A stretch of DNA of 12,961 bases from Deltaproteobacteria bacterium (GTDB taxonomy: Bacteria; Desulfobacterota; Desulfuromonadia; Desulfuromonadales; Geopsychrobacteraceae), in assembly GCA_009993495.1 (NCBI GenBank), contig JAACTI010000011.1, forward strand, positions 1-12,961, written 5' to 3'. Position numbers and translations under genes: made by a program. The notes beneath the pieces were generated by a model that made no database searches, was not told where the DNA came from, and saw nothing but the letters and a program-made list of their open reading frames with translations. Positions 1 to 7,375 of this stretch are shown piece after piece. How positions within the stretch are numbered: position 1 is the first letter of the stretch; every line of letters starts with the position of its first letter.

Positions 1-2
1 GC

Positions 3-545
3 GACGGCGGGTACCGCCTCGTCGCCACTTTTGCCCCAGGCACAGAGGGTAAACTGCAGCTGGAACTTCCCGGTGCGGCGCAAACTCTGCTCCCCGTACC
101 CGCGGCCTCGGGGGCACGTTATTTCGCCGATGGAATCGAATTCTGGAATAAGGGGCCAGAGGCCAGCGTCACTATCGATGGACAAGCACCGCGCCAATGC
201 CGCACCAACCCCTCCGCCACCATCTGGGAAAATGCTCGGCGGCGCGGCGTACTTTTACGCGCCACCGGCAACGAACCCGGTTGGTATCTGGAAATCGGCC
301 CGAAAAGAATTCTTTACGTCGGGCTATATGGACAGCAAGTCCTTGATTTTCCTTTTGATGCTTCTAGGATCTCCCACCAGCACGCCAGCACCTTTTATCG
401 AACCTCAACGCCGGAATACCAGCTGGAAGCTAAAGTTGAACCAGGCGATTGCGTCGATAATATGAGTGGCGAAAAATTTACCCAGCGCGTCACCCTGCAC
501 CTCAACACCCAAACCTTCTATGGTTGTGGGCGTCAGCTGAATTAA
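3..545 (+). CDS. MliC-like and COG3650-like envelope protein, 5' truncated by the window edge
   Basis: This is the 3' part of a gene; the start lies upstream of the window. The frame beginning at base 3 is open to the TAA at 543-545 and gives 180 residues. The first ~70 residues resemble the lysozyme-inhibitor domain MliC (PF09864), with the signatures ASGARY and FWNKGPEA followed by a Cys. The next ~110 residues resemble the COG3650 family, with RATGNEPGW and a C-terminal DNMSGE...FYGCGRQLN block. Both families are usually exported envelope proteins, so a periplasmic or lipoprotein location is likely, but the N-terminus is not visible. The paired cysteines (GDCVDN and YGCGRQ) could form a disulfide. 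A c-type lysozyme inhibitor role is inferred from family resemblance only. Confidence 0.75.
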   Translation, partial: DGGYRLVATFAPGTEGKLQLELPGAAQTLLPVPAASGARYFADGIEFWNKGPEASVTIDGQAPRQCRTNPSATIWENARRRGVLLRATGNEPGWYLEIGPKRILYVGLYGQQVLDFPFDASRISHQHASTFYRTSTPEYQLEAKVEPGDCVDNMSGEKFTQRVTLHLNTQTFYGCGRQLN

Positions 546-601
546 TTTTGTAACTGTTCAGGAACCTTGGAGTAAAAATGACCGTTAAAAGTCAAGGGCG
601 C

Positions 602-747
602 CTCGCGCAGAGCCGCAAAGCCGCAGAGAAAACCCAAGGTCTTATGGCGTGAATTCAGACCACAACTTTTATTTTTCTCCCGCTTAATCGGTTCTTTGTG
701 CCTTTACGCTAAAAGGGTTTTGCCCTTCTTTGCGGCTTTTGCGCGAG
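602..747. repeat. Imperfect intergenic palindrome with CGCAAAG-type arms
   Basis: Between the stop at 545 and the gene at 825 there is a long inverted repeat. The left arm (602-635) carries CTCGCGCAGAGCCGCAAAG followed by AAAACCC. The right arm (715-747) reads, on the other strand, CTCGCGCAAAAGCCGCAAAG followed by AAAACCC. About 80 bases separate the arms. Just inside the right arm, around 693-710, a further degraded word of the same kind occurs (GCGTAAAGGCACAAAGAA on the - strand). From memory, words of this type are common as dispersed intergenic repeats in Desulfuromonadales genomes; I cannot check that here. No ORF is evident, and I see no clear terminator for the upstream gene. Confidence 0.6.
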
Positions 748-824
748 CAAGCTTTTTTGAGTGTAAGGTTTCTCGAACAGGAAAGAGCTGAAGAGTTACT
801 TAATTTCAAACAAAGAGGAATGAC

Positions 825-1286
825 ATGCAAATCTGGATTGATGGCGACGCCTGCCCGCGGGTGGTTAAGGAGGTTTTGTACCGTGCCGCCGAAAAGCGCC
901 GCGTTCCGCTGGTGCTGGTCGCCAATAAGCCCCTGAGCATACCACGCTCACCCTTCATCAGTACGCGCCAGGTTGGAGCCGGGCCCGATGTCGCCGATGC
1001 GGAAATTGTGCGTCTGATGCAACGAGGAGATCTGGTGATAACTGCCGACATTCCGCTGGCAGCCCAGGTAATTGGAAAAGAAGGCGTTGCCCTTGATCCG
1101 CGCGGTGAACTTTACACCGAAGAAACCATAGGCGCACGCCTCTCCATGCGCAACTTCATGCAGGATCTCCGCGACAACGGCGTTGAAACCGGCGGGCCCA
1201 ACAGTTTCAACGCCGGTGACCGCCAACTGTTTGCCAACCGTTTAGATCAGCTGCTGACCGCCAGTTTAAAAAAATCACCCGCTTAA
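825..1286 (+). CDS. YaiI/YqxD family protein (UPF0178, DUF188)
   Basis: A 153-residue protein with the family's usual length and signatures. It opens with WIDGDACP at residues 4-11, has a central TADIPLAAQ block near residue 75, and ends with the conserved GGPNSF...[13 protein letters not shown] region. DUF188 proteins are poorly characterised; an Asp-rich fold related to PIN-like nucleases has been suggested for the family, so a nucleic-acid role is possible but unproven. The ATG at 825 is supported by an AGAGGA ribosome binding site at about 812-817. The gene follows a palindromic repeat and converges on the DUF4350-like gene: the two stop codons overlap within four bases (1283-1286), so no terminator separates them. 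Confidence 0.9.
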   Translation: MQIWIDGDACPRVVKEVLYRAAEKRRVPLVLVANKPLSIPRSPFISTRQVGAGPDVADAEIVRLMQRGDLVITADIPLAAQVIGKEGVALDPRGELYTEETIGARLSMRNFMQDLRDNGVETGGPNSFNAGDRQLFANRLDQLLTASLKKSPA

Positions 1287-2056
1287 ATCTTCTGCCCTTT
1301 GGCCTGCCGCCCGGCAGCGAGCCAATGTCCCAGGTTCACGGCAAGCGGTTGATTCCCCCGGCGCAAAAAACGATTTTGAAACAGAGCATCATCGCCAAAA
1401 ACCAGTAATTCGCCCTGCCCGATGCGGTTAACCACCATCACGCCAAAGGACTGGGTAACGTCACCGGGAGTGCGCTGTTTGTCGCCGGTCAAATCAACCC
1501 AGGCTCCGGCACTGGTGTAGGCCAGGATGGCGCCGCTGGCGGACAGGGGTCGCACCGGCCAGCTGCCATACAAACAAAAACTTTTCAATCCCGCGGTTAA
1601 GGGATGGGCCTCAAGACGACTGCTGACAAAGTTGAGGGGATCCCCTGCGATAAGCTGCTCGGTTTCACGAATCACCCCGTTGGCCACATCGACCCCCAGT
1701 TCCAACAGCAAAGGCAAAACAGGCGGCCCAATATGAATCATCACCGCAACCCGCCCCCCCTGGGAAATAAACTCTTTCACCAGGGCAATTTCACGGACTG
1801 AATAAGGCTTGAACGCCCCCGAGATGATCAGAGCGTCAGTTTTGTCGAGCAATTCCGCCGTTAATGGATGCCGGGTACTGGACACTTCATAGCCCTGACT
1901 CACCAGGCTTTGCGCCAACTGTGAGAGGTGCAATTCTGACTCTTGCTCGATGACAAAAGCCTGACCGTGGGCCTGATCGAAAAGAATTCGCGGGTGATAG
2001 GCCCACGCAGGCCAACTGAAAATCAGCAGAAAAAGAAGTGTAAGAAGTGGGCGCAT
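1283..2056 (-). CDS. DUF4350-like periplasmic protein
   Basis: A 257-residue exported protein. The ATG at 2056 is preferred over the TTG at 2083 because CCTGGAG lies six bases upstream of it and because a clean signal peptide begins there ([19 protein letters not shown], probable cleavage before YHPR). The mature part opens with [10 protein letters not shown], contains an [13 protein letters not shown] segment followed by a V...[11 protein letters not shown] strand, and ends with [12 protein letters not shown]...AVNLGHWLA. This matches the DUF4350-type layout, a class-I glutamine-amidotransferase-like fold without an obvious catalytic Cys. Proteins of this kind often accompany MoxR/DUF58/transglutaminase genes; here the gene instead follows a kinase gene by 32 bases on the same strand. 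Function is unknown. Confidence 0.7.
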   Translation of the reverse strand: MRPLLTLLFLLIFSWPAWAYHPRILFDQAHGQAFVIEQESELHLSQLAQSLVSQGYEVSSTRHPLTAELLDKTDALIISGAFKPYSVREIALVKEFISQGGRVAVMIHIGPPVLPLLLELGVDVANGVIRETEQLIAGDPLNFVSSRLEAHPLTAGLKSFCLYGSWPVRPLSASGAILAYTSAGAWVDLTGDKQRTPGDVTQSFGVMVVNRIGQGELLVFGDDALFQNRFLRRGNQPLAVNLGHWLAAGRQAKGQKI

Positions 2057-2088
2057 AACAAGCTCCAGGTGAGATATTACCAAATTTG

Positions 2089-2613
2089 TTATCTATCATC
2101 CTCGTGGAGGGGATGGCTGTCAAGCTGTGCGACAATTTCATCAATAATTTGTGTCATTTCACGACCATCACAGGAAATCATTACCTCGGCATAACGACGG
2201 TAAAGAGGCGTACGTTCGGCGTACAGGTCGGCAAGGCTTTGTCCGGGGGCCATCACCACCCCGCGTTGGCCACAATCATCCAGCCGACGGGCCAGTTGCT
2301 CCAGAGAAATTTCGAGATACAGGATTCGCCCGAGCTGAGCCAGATGCGCCATGCCCGCAGGGGAATAGATCACCGAACCGCCGGTGGCAATGACCGCTTG
2401 TTGACAGTCAAGGGTCAGCAGAGTCTGTTCTTCAGCGGCCCGAAAACTGTGCAACCCCTTGAGATTAATCATTTGATGCAACCTCAACCCCATGCGGCGT
2501 TGCAGCAGCAGATCGGTGTCGATAAAGTCGAGGGCCAGACGCTTGGCCAGCAGAACGCCGAGGGTGCTTTTGCCCGCTGCGGGCATGCCGATGAGAATCA
2601 GATTATTCTTCAT
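2089..2613 (-). CDS. Shikimate-kinase-family ATP-dependent small-molecule kinase
   Basis: A 174-residue P-loop kinase with the shikimate kinase layout. The Walker A loop GMPAAGKST is at residues 9-17, the substrate-side DTD ends at Asp34, and Arg58 and Glu61 stand in FRAAEE. The lid is near Arg117 and the ERTPLYRRYA block (Arg134) supplies the late substrate-binding arginine. The normal GGG motif is GGS here (78-80). Shikimate kinase phosphorylates shikimate at O3 with ATP in chorismate synthesis, in the cytoplasm. Most bacteria keep aroK beside aroB, and this copy is instead sandwiched between an MFS transporter, whose 3' end it overlaps by 11 bases, and a DUF4350-like gene. It may therefore be a paralogue with a different substrate, for example a homoserine-type hydroxy acid. 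Confidence 0.8.
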   Translation of the reverse strand: MKNNLILIGMPAAGKSTLGVLLAKRLALDFIDTDLLLQRRMGLRLHQMINLKGLHSFRAAEEQTLLTLDCQQAVIATGGSVIYSPAGMAHLAQLGRILYLEISLEQLARRLDDCGQRGVVMAPGQSLADLYAERTPLYRRYAEVMISCDGREMTQIIDEIVAQLDSHPLHEDDR

Positions 2614-3901
2614 AGGTGTGCTCTTGGCCTGACTCGCGGGTTGCCACGCCTAACAACAGCCAGCCGGCAACAAACATTAACGCAACCGAAGAAATGCCAA
2701 CGCGGGTGGCGTTGGTTTCTATCAGCCCGACGTGACGCGCAAACAGCCCGGTGAGTCCAACCAACGCCGGGCCGATGATTGCGGCGAACTTGCCAACCAT
2801 ATTATAAAAACCAAAGAATTCCGCACTTTTTCCCACCGGAATCAGATTCGCGAAGAAGGCCCGGGAGAGCGCCTGAATGCCCCCCTGCACCAGACCGATA
2901 ATAATCGCCAGCAGATAAAATTCAAAGGCGCTATCGAGAAAGGCCGCATAGATAGTCACCCCCAGATAAACCAGAATCGCCACCCGGATCATTTTCAGCG
3001 CACCGACCTTGCCCGCCAGCCAGCCGAAAGCCAAGGCGGCCGGAAAACCGACAAACTGGGTAATCAGCAGCGCGGTAATCAGGGAATTAGACCCCAGCCC
3101 CAGAGAGAGCCCGTAATCGACGGCCATCTTGATGATGGTGTGCACGCCATCAATATACATCCAGTAGGCCAACAAAAAATAAGCAACGGGCCGATAAGCC
3201 CGCACATGCCGCAGAGTTGTGCGCAGCTGACAAAAAGCCGCGCCGATAAGGACGGAGGCTTTTTCGGTTGCTGGGGGCACACGCGGGCGACACCATTGCA
3301 GGGGCAGACCAAAAATCAGCCACCAGACACCGACGGTTAGAAAAGAAATTTGCACCGCCTGAGCAGCGCTGGTTAAACCAAAGAACGCCGGTTTGAGAGT
3401 CATCAACACATTGAGGGCAAATAACAACCCCCCCCCTAAATAACCGGCAGCGTAGCCAAACGTCGAAACCAATTCACGCTGACCAGGAGGCGCAATATCA
3501 ACCAGCAGGGCGTCTGAAAACAAGTTGGAACCGATAAAACCAATGGTCGCCACCACATAAACCAAGGCCGCTGACAACCAATAACCCGGTGGGACGAAAC
3601 AGAGGCCGGCGGAAAATGCGGCCCCCAGCAAAGTAAAAAAGAGCAGAAAACGCAGTTTGTGAATGCCGCGATCGGAAATTGCCCCCAACAGTGGAGCCAG
3701 CAGCGCAATTATCAAGCCGGCGGCGGCGTTGGCAAAACCAAGACGCGCGGTGCTGACCGTCGCATCAGTGCCAATACTCCAATATTGTTTAAAAAAGACC
3801 GGGAAGAAACCCGCCATAATCGTGGTGGCAAAAGCAGAATTTCCCCAGTCGTACAGAGCATAGTAAATTGTTTGGCGTTTCAAGAGCACAGAGTTGCGCA
3901 T
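2603..3901 (-). CDS. UMF1-family MFS transporter (Atg22-like)
   Basis: A 432-residue polytopic membrane protein of about twelve hydrophobic segments. The UMF1/Atg22-like signature YDWGNSAF is at residues 17-24, the loop 2-3 motif GAISDRG at 73-79, and the second half carries GGIQALSRAFFANLIP and FFGFYNMVGKFAAIIGP, all typical of this family. Yeast Atg22 exports amino acids from the vacuole; bacterial members have no settled substrate. The gene starts only about 20 bases after the cold-shock gene's terminator and overlaps the next kinase gene by 11 bases, so the three downstream genes are probably co-transcribed and translationally coupled. The ribosome binding site is weak (CGGA before the ATG). 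Confidence 0.9.
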   Translation of the reverse strand: MRNSVLLKRQTIYYALYDWGNSAFATTIMAGFFPVFFKQYWSIGTDATVSTARLGFANAAAGLIIALLAPLLGAISDRGIHKLRFLLFFTLLGAAFSAGLCFVPPGYWLSAALVYVVATIGFIGSNLFSDALLVDIAPPGQRELVSTFGYAAGYLGGGLLFALNVLMTLKPAFFGLTSAAQAVQISFLTVGVWWLIFGLPLQWCRPRVPPATEKASVLIGAAFCQLRTTLRHVRAYRPVAYFLLAYWMYIDGVHTIIKMAVDYGLSLGLGSNSLITALLITQFVGFPAALAFGWLAGKVGALKMIRVAILVYLGVTIYAAFLDSAFEFYLLAIIIGLVQGGIQALSRAFFANLIPVGKSAEFFGFYNMVGKFAAIIGPALVGLTGLFARHVGLIETNATRVGISSVALMFVAGWLLLGVATRESGQEHTYEE

Positions 3902-3920
3902 GATTTATCCGACGGGAGGC

Positions 3921-3956
3921 AAAAAAAGGGCCAGACGCGAACGCCTGGCCCTTTTT
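3921..3956 (-). terminator. Bidirectional rho-independent terminator after the cold-shock gene
   Basis: GGGCCAG (3928-3934) pairs with CTGGCCC (3945-3951), extended inward across one mismatch to a CGAA loop (3938-3941). A run of seven A at 3921-3927 gives a U tract on the - strand, and five T at 3952-3956 give one on the + strand. It lies between the csp stop at 3983 and the MFS start at 3901. It will end most csp transcripts and leaves very little room for a separate promoter for the MFS operon. Confidence 0.9.
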
Positions 3957-3982
3957 CAGGTGGTGTTGTTCAACAGAGCCTT

Positions 3983-4183
3983 TTAGGCCTTGAGAACATT
4001 GGACGCCTGAGGCCCTTTACCGCCTTCTACGACGTCAAAAGTGACGCGCTCACCCTCAGCGAGAGACTTGAAGCCTTCGCTTTGAATGGCCGAGAAATGG
4101 ACAAAGACATCTGGGCCCCCATCCTGCTCAATAAAACCGAACCCTTTGGAATCATTAAACCACTTTACTGTACCTTCTGCCAT
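3983..4183 (-). CDS. CspA-family cold-shock protein
   Basis: A 66-residue single cold-shock domain, the standard length. RNP1 is KGFGFIEQ (residues 13-20) and RNP2 is VFVHFSAI (26-33); the aromatic residues needed to stack on single-stranded nucleic acid are all present. Such proteins act as cytoplasmic RNA chaperones and can act as transcription antiterminators. The ATG at 4183 follows an AAAGGAG ribosome binding site. The gene is monocistronic in appearance, with its own terminator and a long, gene-free upstream region that could hold a cspA-style 5' leader. Whether it is cold-induced cannot be told from sequence. Confidence 0.95.
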   Translation of the reverse strand: MAEGTVKWFNDSKGFGFIEQDGGPDVFVHFSAIQSEGFKSLAEGERVTFDVVEGGKGPQASNVLKA

Positions 4184-4607
4184 CTTACCACTCCTTTGTG
4201 CTCCCGTCTTTACGCGGGAAGCGGTGCCGTGCAGAACCGCCAGACATAAAACAAAACCACACTGACCTACAGGGTCGGCGTGGCATTTACCATCAGACTA
4301 CCTGTGTGTTTCATTTTCAAGCACCTGCACGGAGATCTAAAGTTAGTGTTCTTTATCACGATTGGTTTTTAAAATGCAAGCAGATAAATAAAAAAATCGG
4401 TAACGGTGCATCACTTTTTTGTGGAAGCAGCTTTCAACCGCGAAAATCGCGCCTGAAGACGACTCCGACCGCATCATTACATCGGAATTTTAGCCGCGTA
4501 CCAGGGTTTGCAGGGTTGAAAATCTGGTTGCCCGACAAAAACCCCTCGGGGATGACGAACGCGGAAAATACCCAGCAAGATGTGAAAGATTAAGGGTTAT
4601 AGGGTCG
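4184..4607. other. Gene-free 424-bp region: csp leader and 3' region of the haem-protein gene
   Basis: No convincing coding region is seen on either strand. The part nearest csp (4184 to about 4345) is the likely transcribed leader. It holds a small stem TCCCG/CGGGA at about 4202-4219, just upstream of the ribosome binding site. The part nearest the haem-protein gene has a weak CCCCGAGGGG-T5 element on the - strand (4537-4551), too short a stem to call a terminator, and a CGCGA-AAA-TCGCG dyad near 4439-4452. The AT-rich stretch 4370-4400 fits a promoter region. Confidence 0.5.
4352..4379 (-). promoter_or_regulatory. Candidate sigma-70 promoter for the cold-shock gene
   Basis: On the - strand TTGCAT (4374-4379) stands 16 bases before GATAAA (4352-4357), giving 3/6 and 4/6 matches to the consensus boxes in an AT-rich stretch. 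Initiation here would give a leader of roughly 160 bases before the csp ATG, similar to the long leaders of enterobacterial cspA. The call rests on pattern matching alone. Confidence 0.35.
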
Positions 4608-5042
4608 TCAGTCTTCCTGTTTTTCCCCGAAGGTCGCAACCAACCCCTTGACCAATTCGGCCTCCTCGGCTTTGGACAGGCGCGCTTCGGGGTGTGGCAG
4701 TAAATAAAACCAGGGCGGCATCTCCCCTTCGCGCAGGGATGCAGCGGCCTCATTCCCCTTGTTCTTGGCCTGCACGCCCCAGGCAGAAACATTGAAATGT
4801 TCACGGCCTTCAAAGGTATCATTCTGAACCAGCCAGGACACCGGCGCTATTTTGCTGTACCAGGGCCAAAGAGTCTCGTGGCTGTGGCAATCCCCGCAGG
4901 CGCGCATAAAGAGGCTGCGCGTCACCGGCGACGACCAGGCCGGTTCTTGCAAAACCGGCGGATTCTGATGATTTTTTCCATAGGGAATCACTTGAATAAA
5001 AACCACCAGCGCAACAGCAATCAGGGTTAGCTTAATTTTCAC
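4608..5042 (-). CDS. Haem-binding-domain protein (Haem_bd, PF14376), one CXXCH site
   Basis: A 144-residue exported or membrane-anchored monohaem protein. Residues 3-20 form a single hydrophobic segment that may be an uncleaved anchor or signal peptide. The haem site CGDCH is at residues 49-53 and runs into HETLWPWYSKIAPVSW, then FEGREHFNVSAW, then EGEMPPWFYLLPHPEARLS, the full signature of this domain family. The haem faces the periplasm. The start is the GTG at 5042, preceded by GAGGA with seven bases of spacing; no in-frame ATG fits as well. It lies alone, with more than 300 bases upstream and over 400 downstream without genes. Its redox partner is unknown; it may simply be a small periplasmic electron carrier or peroxidase-like accessory. 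Confidence 0.85.
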   Translation of the reverse strand: MKIKLTLIAVALVVFIQVIPYGKNHQNPPVLQEPAWSSPVTRSLFMRACGDCHSHETLWPWYSKIAPVSWLVQNDTFEGREHFNVSAWGVQAKNKGNEAAASLREGEMPPWFYLLPHPEARLSKAEEAELVKGLVATFGEKQED

Positions 5043-5365
5043 ATCAAAATCCTCGGGGCATCATACCCAGACCACAAGGCTCTTCAGAGCTTGGAGCTCA
5101 GGCACAAATGAGCAACGCGAAACCGACAAAAGGCAGATTCATTGCGGCAGGAAATCCGGCAGGAAATCGCCAAAGGCTTGTTGTCTTGAGACTCTCCACT
5201 CTGCCGTGGATCATTGGCCTCACTCGAGTGCAAGTAAGGTGGATGCCGCTGGCTGACCTTCAGGCGTCCCACTCAAGGTGGGCTGGCACACCAGCCAAGC
5301 CGAACAGTTTCCGTTTTATTAAATATTCCGGGTGGACGTTCTGACCTCACGCACAGGGCAGAGAG
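5043..5365. other. Gene-free 323-bp region with tandem 12-mer and stem-loop
   Basis: No gene is supported. The only ORF of note (- strand, 5272-5084, GTG start, 62 residues) has no recognisable family and no good ribosome binding site. Visible structure: two perfect tandem copies of CGGCAGGAAATC (5145-5168), a stem GGCTGG-CACA-CCAGCC (5281-5296), a CACTCGAGTG palindrome near 5221-5230, and a GCTCT/AGAGC dyad close to the downstream gene. No clear terminator for the transglutaminase gene is seen. The region supplies the leader or promoter of the haem-protein gene. Confidence 0.5.
5145..5168. repeat. Tandem duplication of a 12-mer
   Basis: CGGCAGGAAATC occurs twice back to back (5145-5156 and 5157-5168) with no mismatch. 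It lies about 100 bases upstream of the haem-protein gene on the opposite strand. It could be a replication-slippage product or a pair of protein-binding sites; nothing decides between these. Confidence 0.8.
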
Positions 5366-7375
5366 TCAATCAAGATGTTTTGCAGTATAGGCCGGTTGCC
5401 GATGCCTGACAAGCGGCAATTCCCCCCGCCGACTATCGGTTAAGTGAGCAAAATCGGGCTTAAGGAAAAATCTTTTTGTTTTTAGCTGGTTGATGATGAC
5501 ACGCAGTTGCAACTGTTCTTCCGGCGACAAATTTTTTCCGGCATAGATCGCCGCACCATAAATACGACTAAAATCATGGCACAGGGGTTCATGACTGCGC
5601 TCTGCGAGCTCATACAAGCCCAGACTCTCCGGCAAATGATCCAGTTCTGCCGCTTTTTTCACCTGTTTCAGATAGGCATCAAGGACTGACTGATGGTGAT
5701 GGGCCAGGCGATATTTTCGCCTGCCCCACAAGAAAACCCCACCCGCCAGCAGCGGCAGAAAAACCCACCAGCGCACCCATTGTGGCAGAGAAGGGCGGAA
5801 CTGGCGGAAATTACGACTGAGGCTGAGGGCCAGGCTGAGCTGCTTCTGCAGATCATAGGTAATAACCAAACGGCTCCAGGCGGTTTCCAGATAATCAGCC
5901 GCCGATTGTGACCAGTTGAAAGGACGGCGACTCAAACCAGCGACGGCCTCACCGGCGTTAATTGCCAGGCGACTGGGATCGATGCGCCGCCAGTGGTTCT
6001 CATCGTTAAGGGCTTCGACCCAGACATGGGCCATATCTTCATCGATGAGATAATAGCCACCCAGCGCATTGTAACGACCGCCCAGATAACCGCCAACCAG
6101 ACGGGCAGGCACCCCGGACATCCGCAGGAGCAAGGCAAATGATGAGGCAAAGTACTCACAATAGCCCCGCTTGCTGTCGAAGAGAAAGGTCTCGACCGGT
6201 GTATTATTCTGCGGCAGATTGCTGGTTGCATAAGCGAGTTTTTGCGCAAGGAAAAATTGTTCAACTGCGGCAATTTTCGCCTGACGATCGGGCTCAGCAG
6301 CAATGGATTCACTCACTCCTCGCAGGCGCGGAGAGAGTGAATCGGGCAGCCGCAGATAAAAATCACTTTGGCTGGGATCGCGAATCTGCAGTGAGCCCCT
6401 CGGATAAGAATAAAGGGTATAACGCACTCGGCGGTCAAGCCGGCGGTGGGCCTCATTAACGGCGTCACTGGAACGCTGGCTGGAGATATCAGCCGGTTCA
6501 GCCGGCAGATCAAGCCCCGGCAGGTAACGATTGCTCCGCGGCTCGCTCATGAGAATCTGCTTCAGCGGGCGGGATTCATTTTTAACGGTCTGATCCGGCG
6601 GAAAATTTTTGGCGCGCGACCAGCTTTGGCCATCGGTCTGGTTCAGCACCAGGCCGCGCCAGTAAAGATCCTGGGGGGCTATGGCCGACATTTCCGCCCG
6701 AAAGGCTGGCGCGCCACTGGCATTGAGATTGGCTAGGGTGCCGGGACTAACTTCCTCGCTAAACCCCGAGGTCGGCCGGGTGCCGGGATTGAGAAAATGC
6801 CATAAGGGATATTGGGTGCGGGGCAGAATGACAAAGAAAAAGATCATCAACAGCAGGGAGCCAAGGGGTAAAATTGCCCCGGTGCGCGCCAGACTGAACC
6901 ATTGCTGCCGATCAAGGCGCAGGGCTGCATCGGTGGCATAAAAACTGGTCAGCAGCAGACCGATGGCAACCAAAGCAATCAATAACATCAGGGCCAGCAG
7001 ATAACCGGCACTCAGAGTTAACAGGGAAGAGGACGCCAACACAAAGGTTGAGAGCACGAAAATCTGCAACAGATTGCGGCCACTCTTTTCGGTCATCAAC
7101 CGCACCGCCAGCAAAGCGACCAGCAGATTGACCAGGGGTTCAACAATGGTTGTCGGGTTCATTTGCAGCAGGTAAAAAGCGGCCACCAGCAGCGACAGCA
7201 GGGTTGCAGGCAAGGCTGACAACAGCGTTAACTGGCGGCGATCCCTAACCAAGCCAAACACCAGGCTCAGGCTGAAAATTACCTGCACCATCGGGTCAAG
7301 ATAGCTAAAAGCTGGTGCTGCCCCGGTGAGTGCAACCAGGCTTGCCAGCCAATGCAGAACGCCCTCAACCGCCAT
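5366..7375 (-). CDS. TgpA-type transmembrane transglutaminase-like protein (DUF3488/TgpA_N, transglutaminase core, DUF4129)
   Basis: A 669-residue membrane protein. The first ~185 residues form five or six hydrophobic segments (TgpA_N/DUF3488), a periplasmic stretch follows, and the transglutaminase-like core carries the catalytic triad Cys406 (SKRGYCEYFA), His450 (DMAHVWVEA) and Asp466 (WRRIDPS). A further membrane segment lies near residues 532-551 and a C-terminal cytoplasmic DUF4129-like tail follows. The length and order match Pseudomonas TgpA and its many relatives, which act on unknown periplasmic substrates as cysteine protease or acyl-transfer enzymes. Its ATG overlaps the end of the DUF58 gene by 11 bases, so it is translationally coupled to it. 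The last gene of the moxR unit. Confidence 0.92.
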   Translation of the reverse strand: MAVEGVLHWLASLVALTGAAPAFSYLDPMVQVIFSLSLVFGLVRDRRQLTLLSALPATLLSLLVAAFYLLQMNPTTIVEPLVNLLVALLAVRLMTEKSGRNLLQIFVLSTFVLASSSLLTLSAGYLLALMLLIALVAIGLLLTSFYATDAALRLDRQQWFSLARTGAILPLGSLLLMIFFFVILPRTQYPLWHFLNPGTRPTSGFSEEVSPGTLANLNASGAPAFRAEMSAIAPQDLYWRGLVLNQTDGQSWSRAKNFPPDQTVKNESRPLKQILMSEPRSNRYLPGLDLPAEPADISSQRSSDAVNEAHRRLDRRVRYTLYSYPRGSLQIRDPSQSDFYLRLPDSLSPRLRGVSESIAAEPDRQAKIAAVEQFFLAQKLAYATSNLPQNNTPVETFLFDSKRGYCEYFASSFALLLRMSGVPARLVGGYLGGRYNALGGYYLIDEDMAHVWVEALNDENHWRRIDPSRLAINAGEAVAGLSRRPFNWSQSAADYLETAWSRLVITYDLQKQLSLALSLSRNFRQFRPSLPQWVRWWVFLPLLAGGVFLWGRRKYRLAHHHQSVLDAYLKQVKKAAELDHLPESLGLYELAERSHEPLCHDFSRIYGAAIYAGKNLSPEEQLQLRVIINQLKTKRFFLKPDFAHLTDSRRGELPLVRHRQPAYTAKHLD

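Noticed and set aside
31..465. 144-residue + strand ORF starting with ATG
   Set aside because: Its product is Pro/Arg-rich with no family resemblance, while the frame at base 3 over the same stretch gives clear MliC-like and COG3650-like sequence through to 545.
1283..2083. TTG start at 2083 for the DUF4350-like protein
   Set aside because: It would place nine residues before the signal peptide and has no ribosome binding site; the ATG at 2056 has one.
4537..4551. CCCCGAGGGG followed by five T on the - strand as terminator of the haem-protein gene
   Set aside because: The stem would be three base pairs once a normal loop is allowed, too weak to call.
4198..4593. 131-residue + strand ORF across the csp upstream region
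   Set aside because: Low-complexity product with no family signature; it covers the likely csp promoter and leader on the other strand.
5084..5272. 62-residue - strand ORF in the intergenic region
   Set aside because: No recognisable family, no good ribosome binding site, and it contains the tandem 12-mer; more likely non-coding.
5351..5360. GCACAGGGCA on the + strand, the opening word of GEMM cyclic-dinucleotide riboswitches
   Set aside because: The rest of the GEMM core does not follow, and what lies downstream is antisense to the transglutaminase gene.
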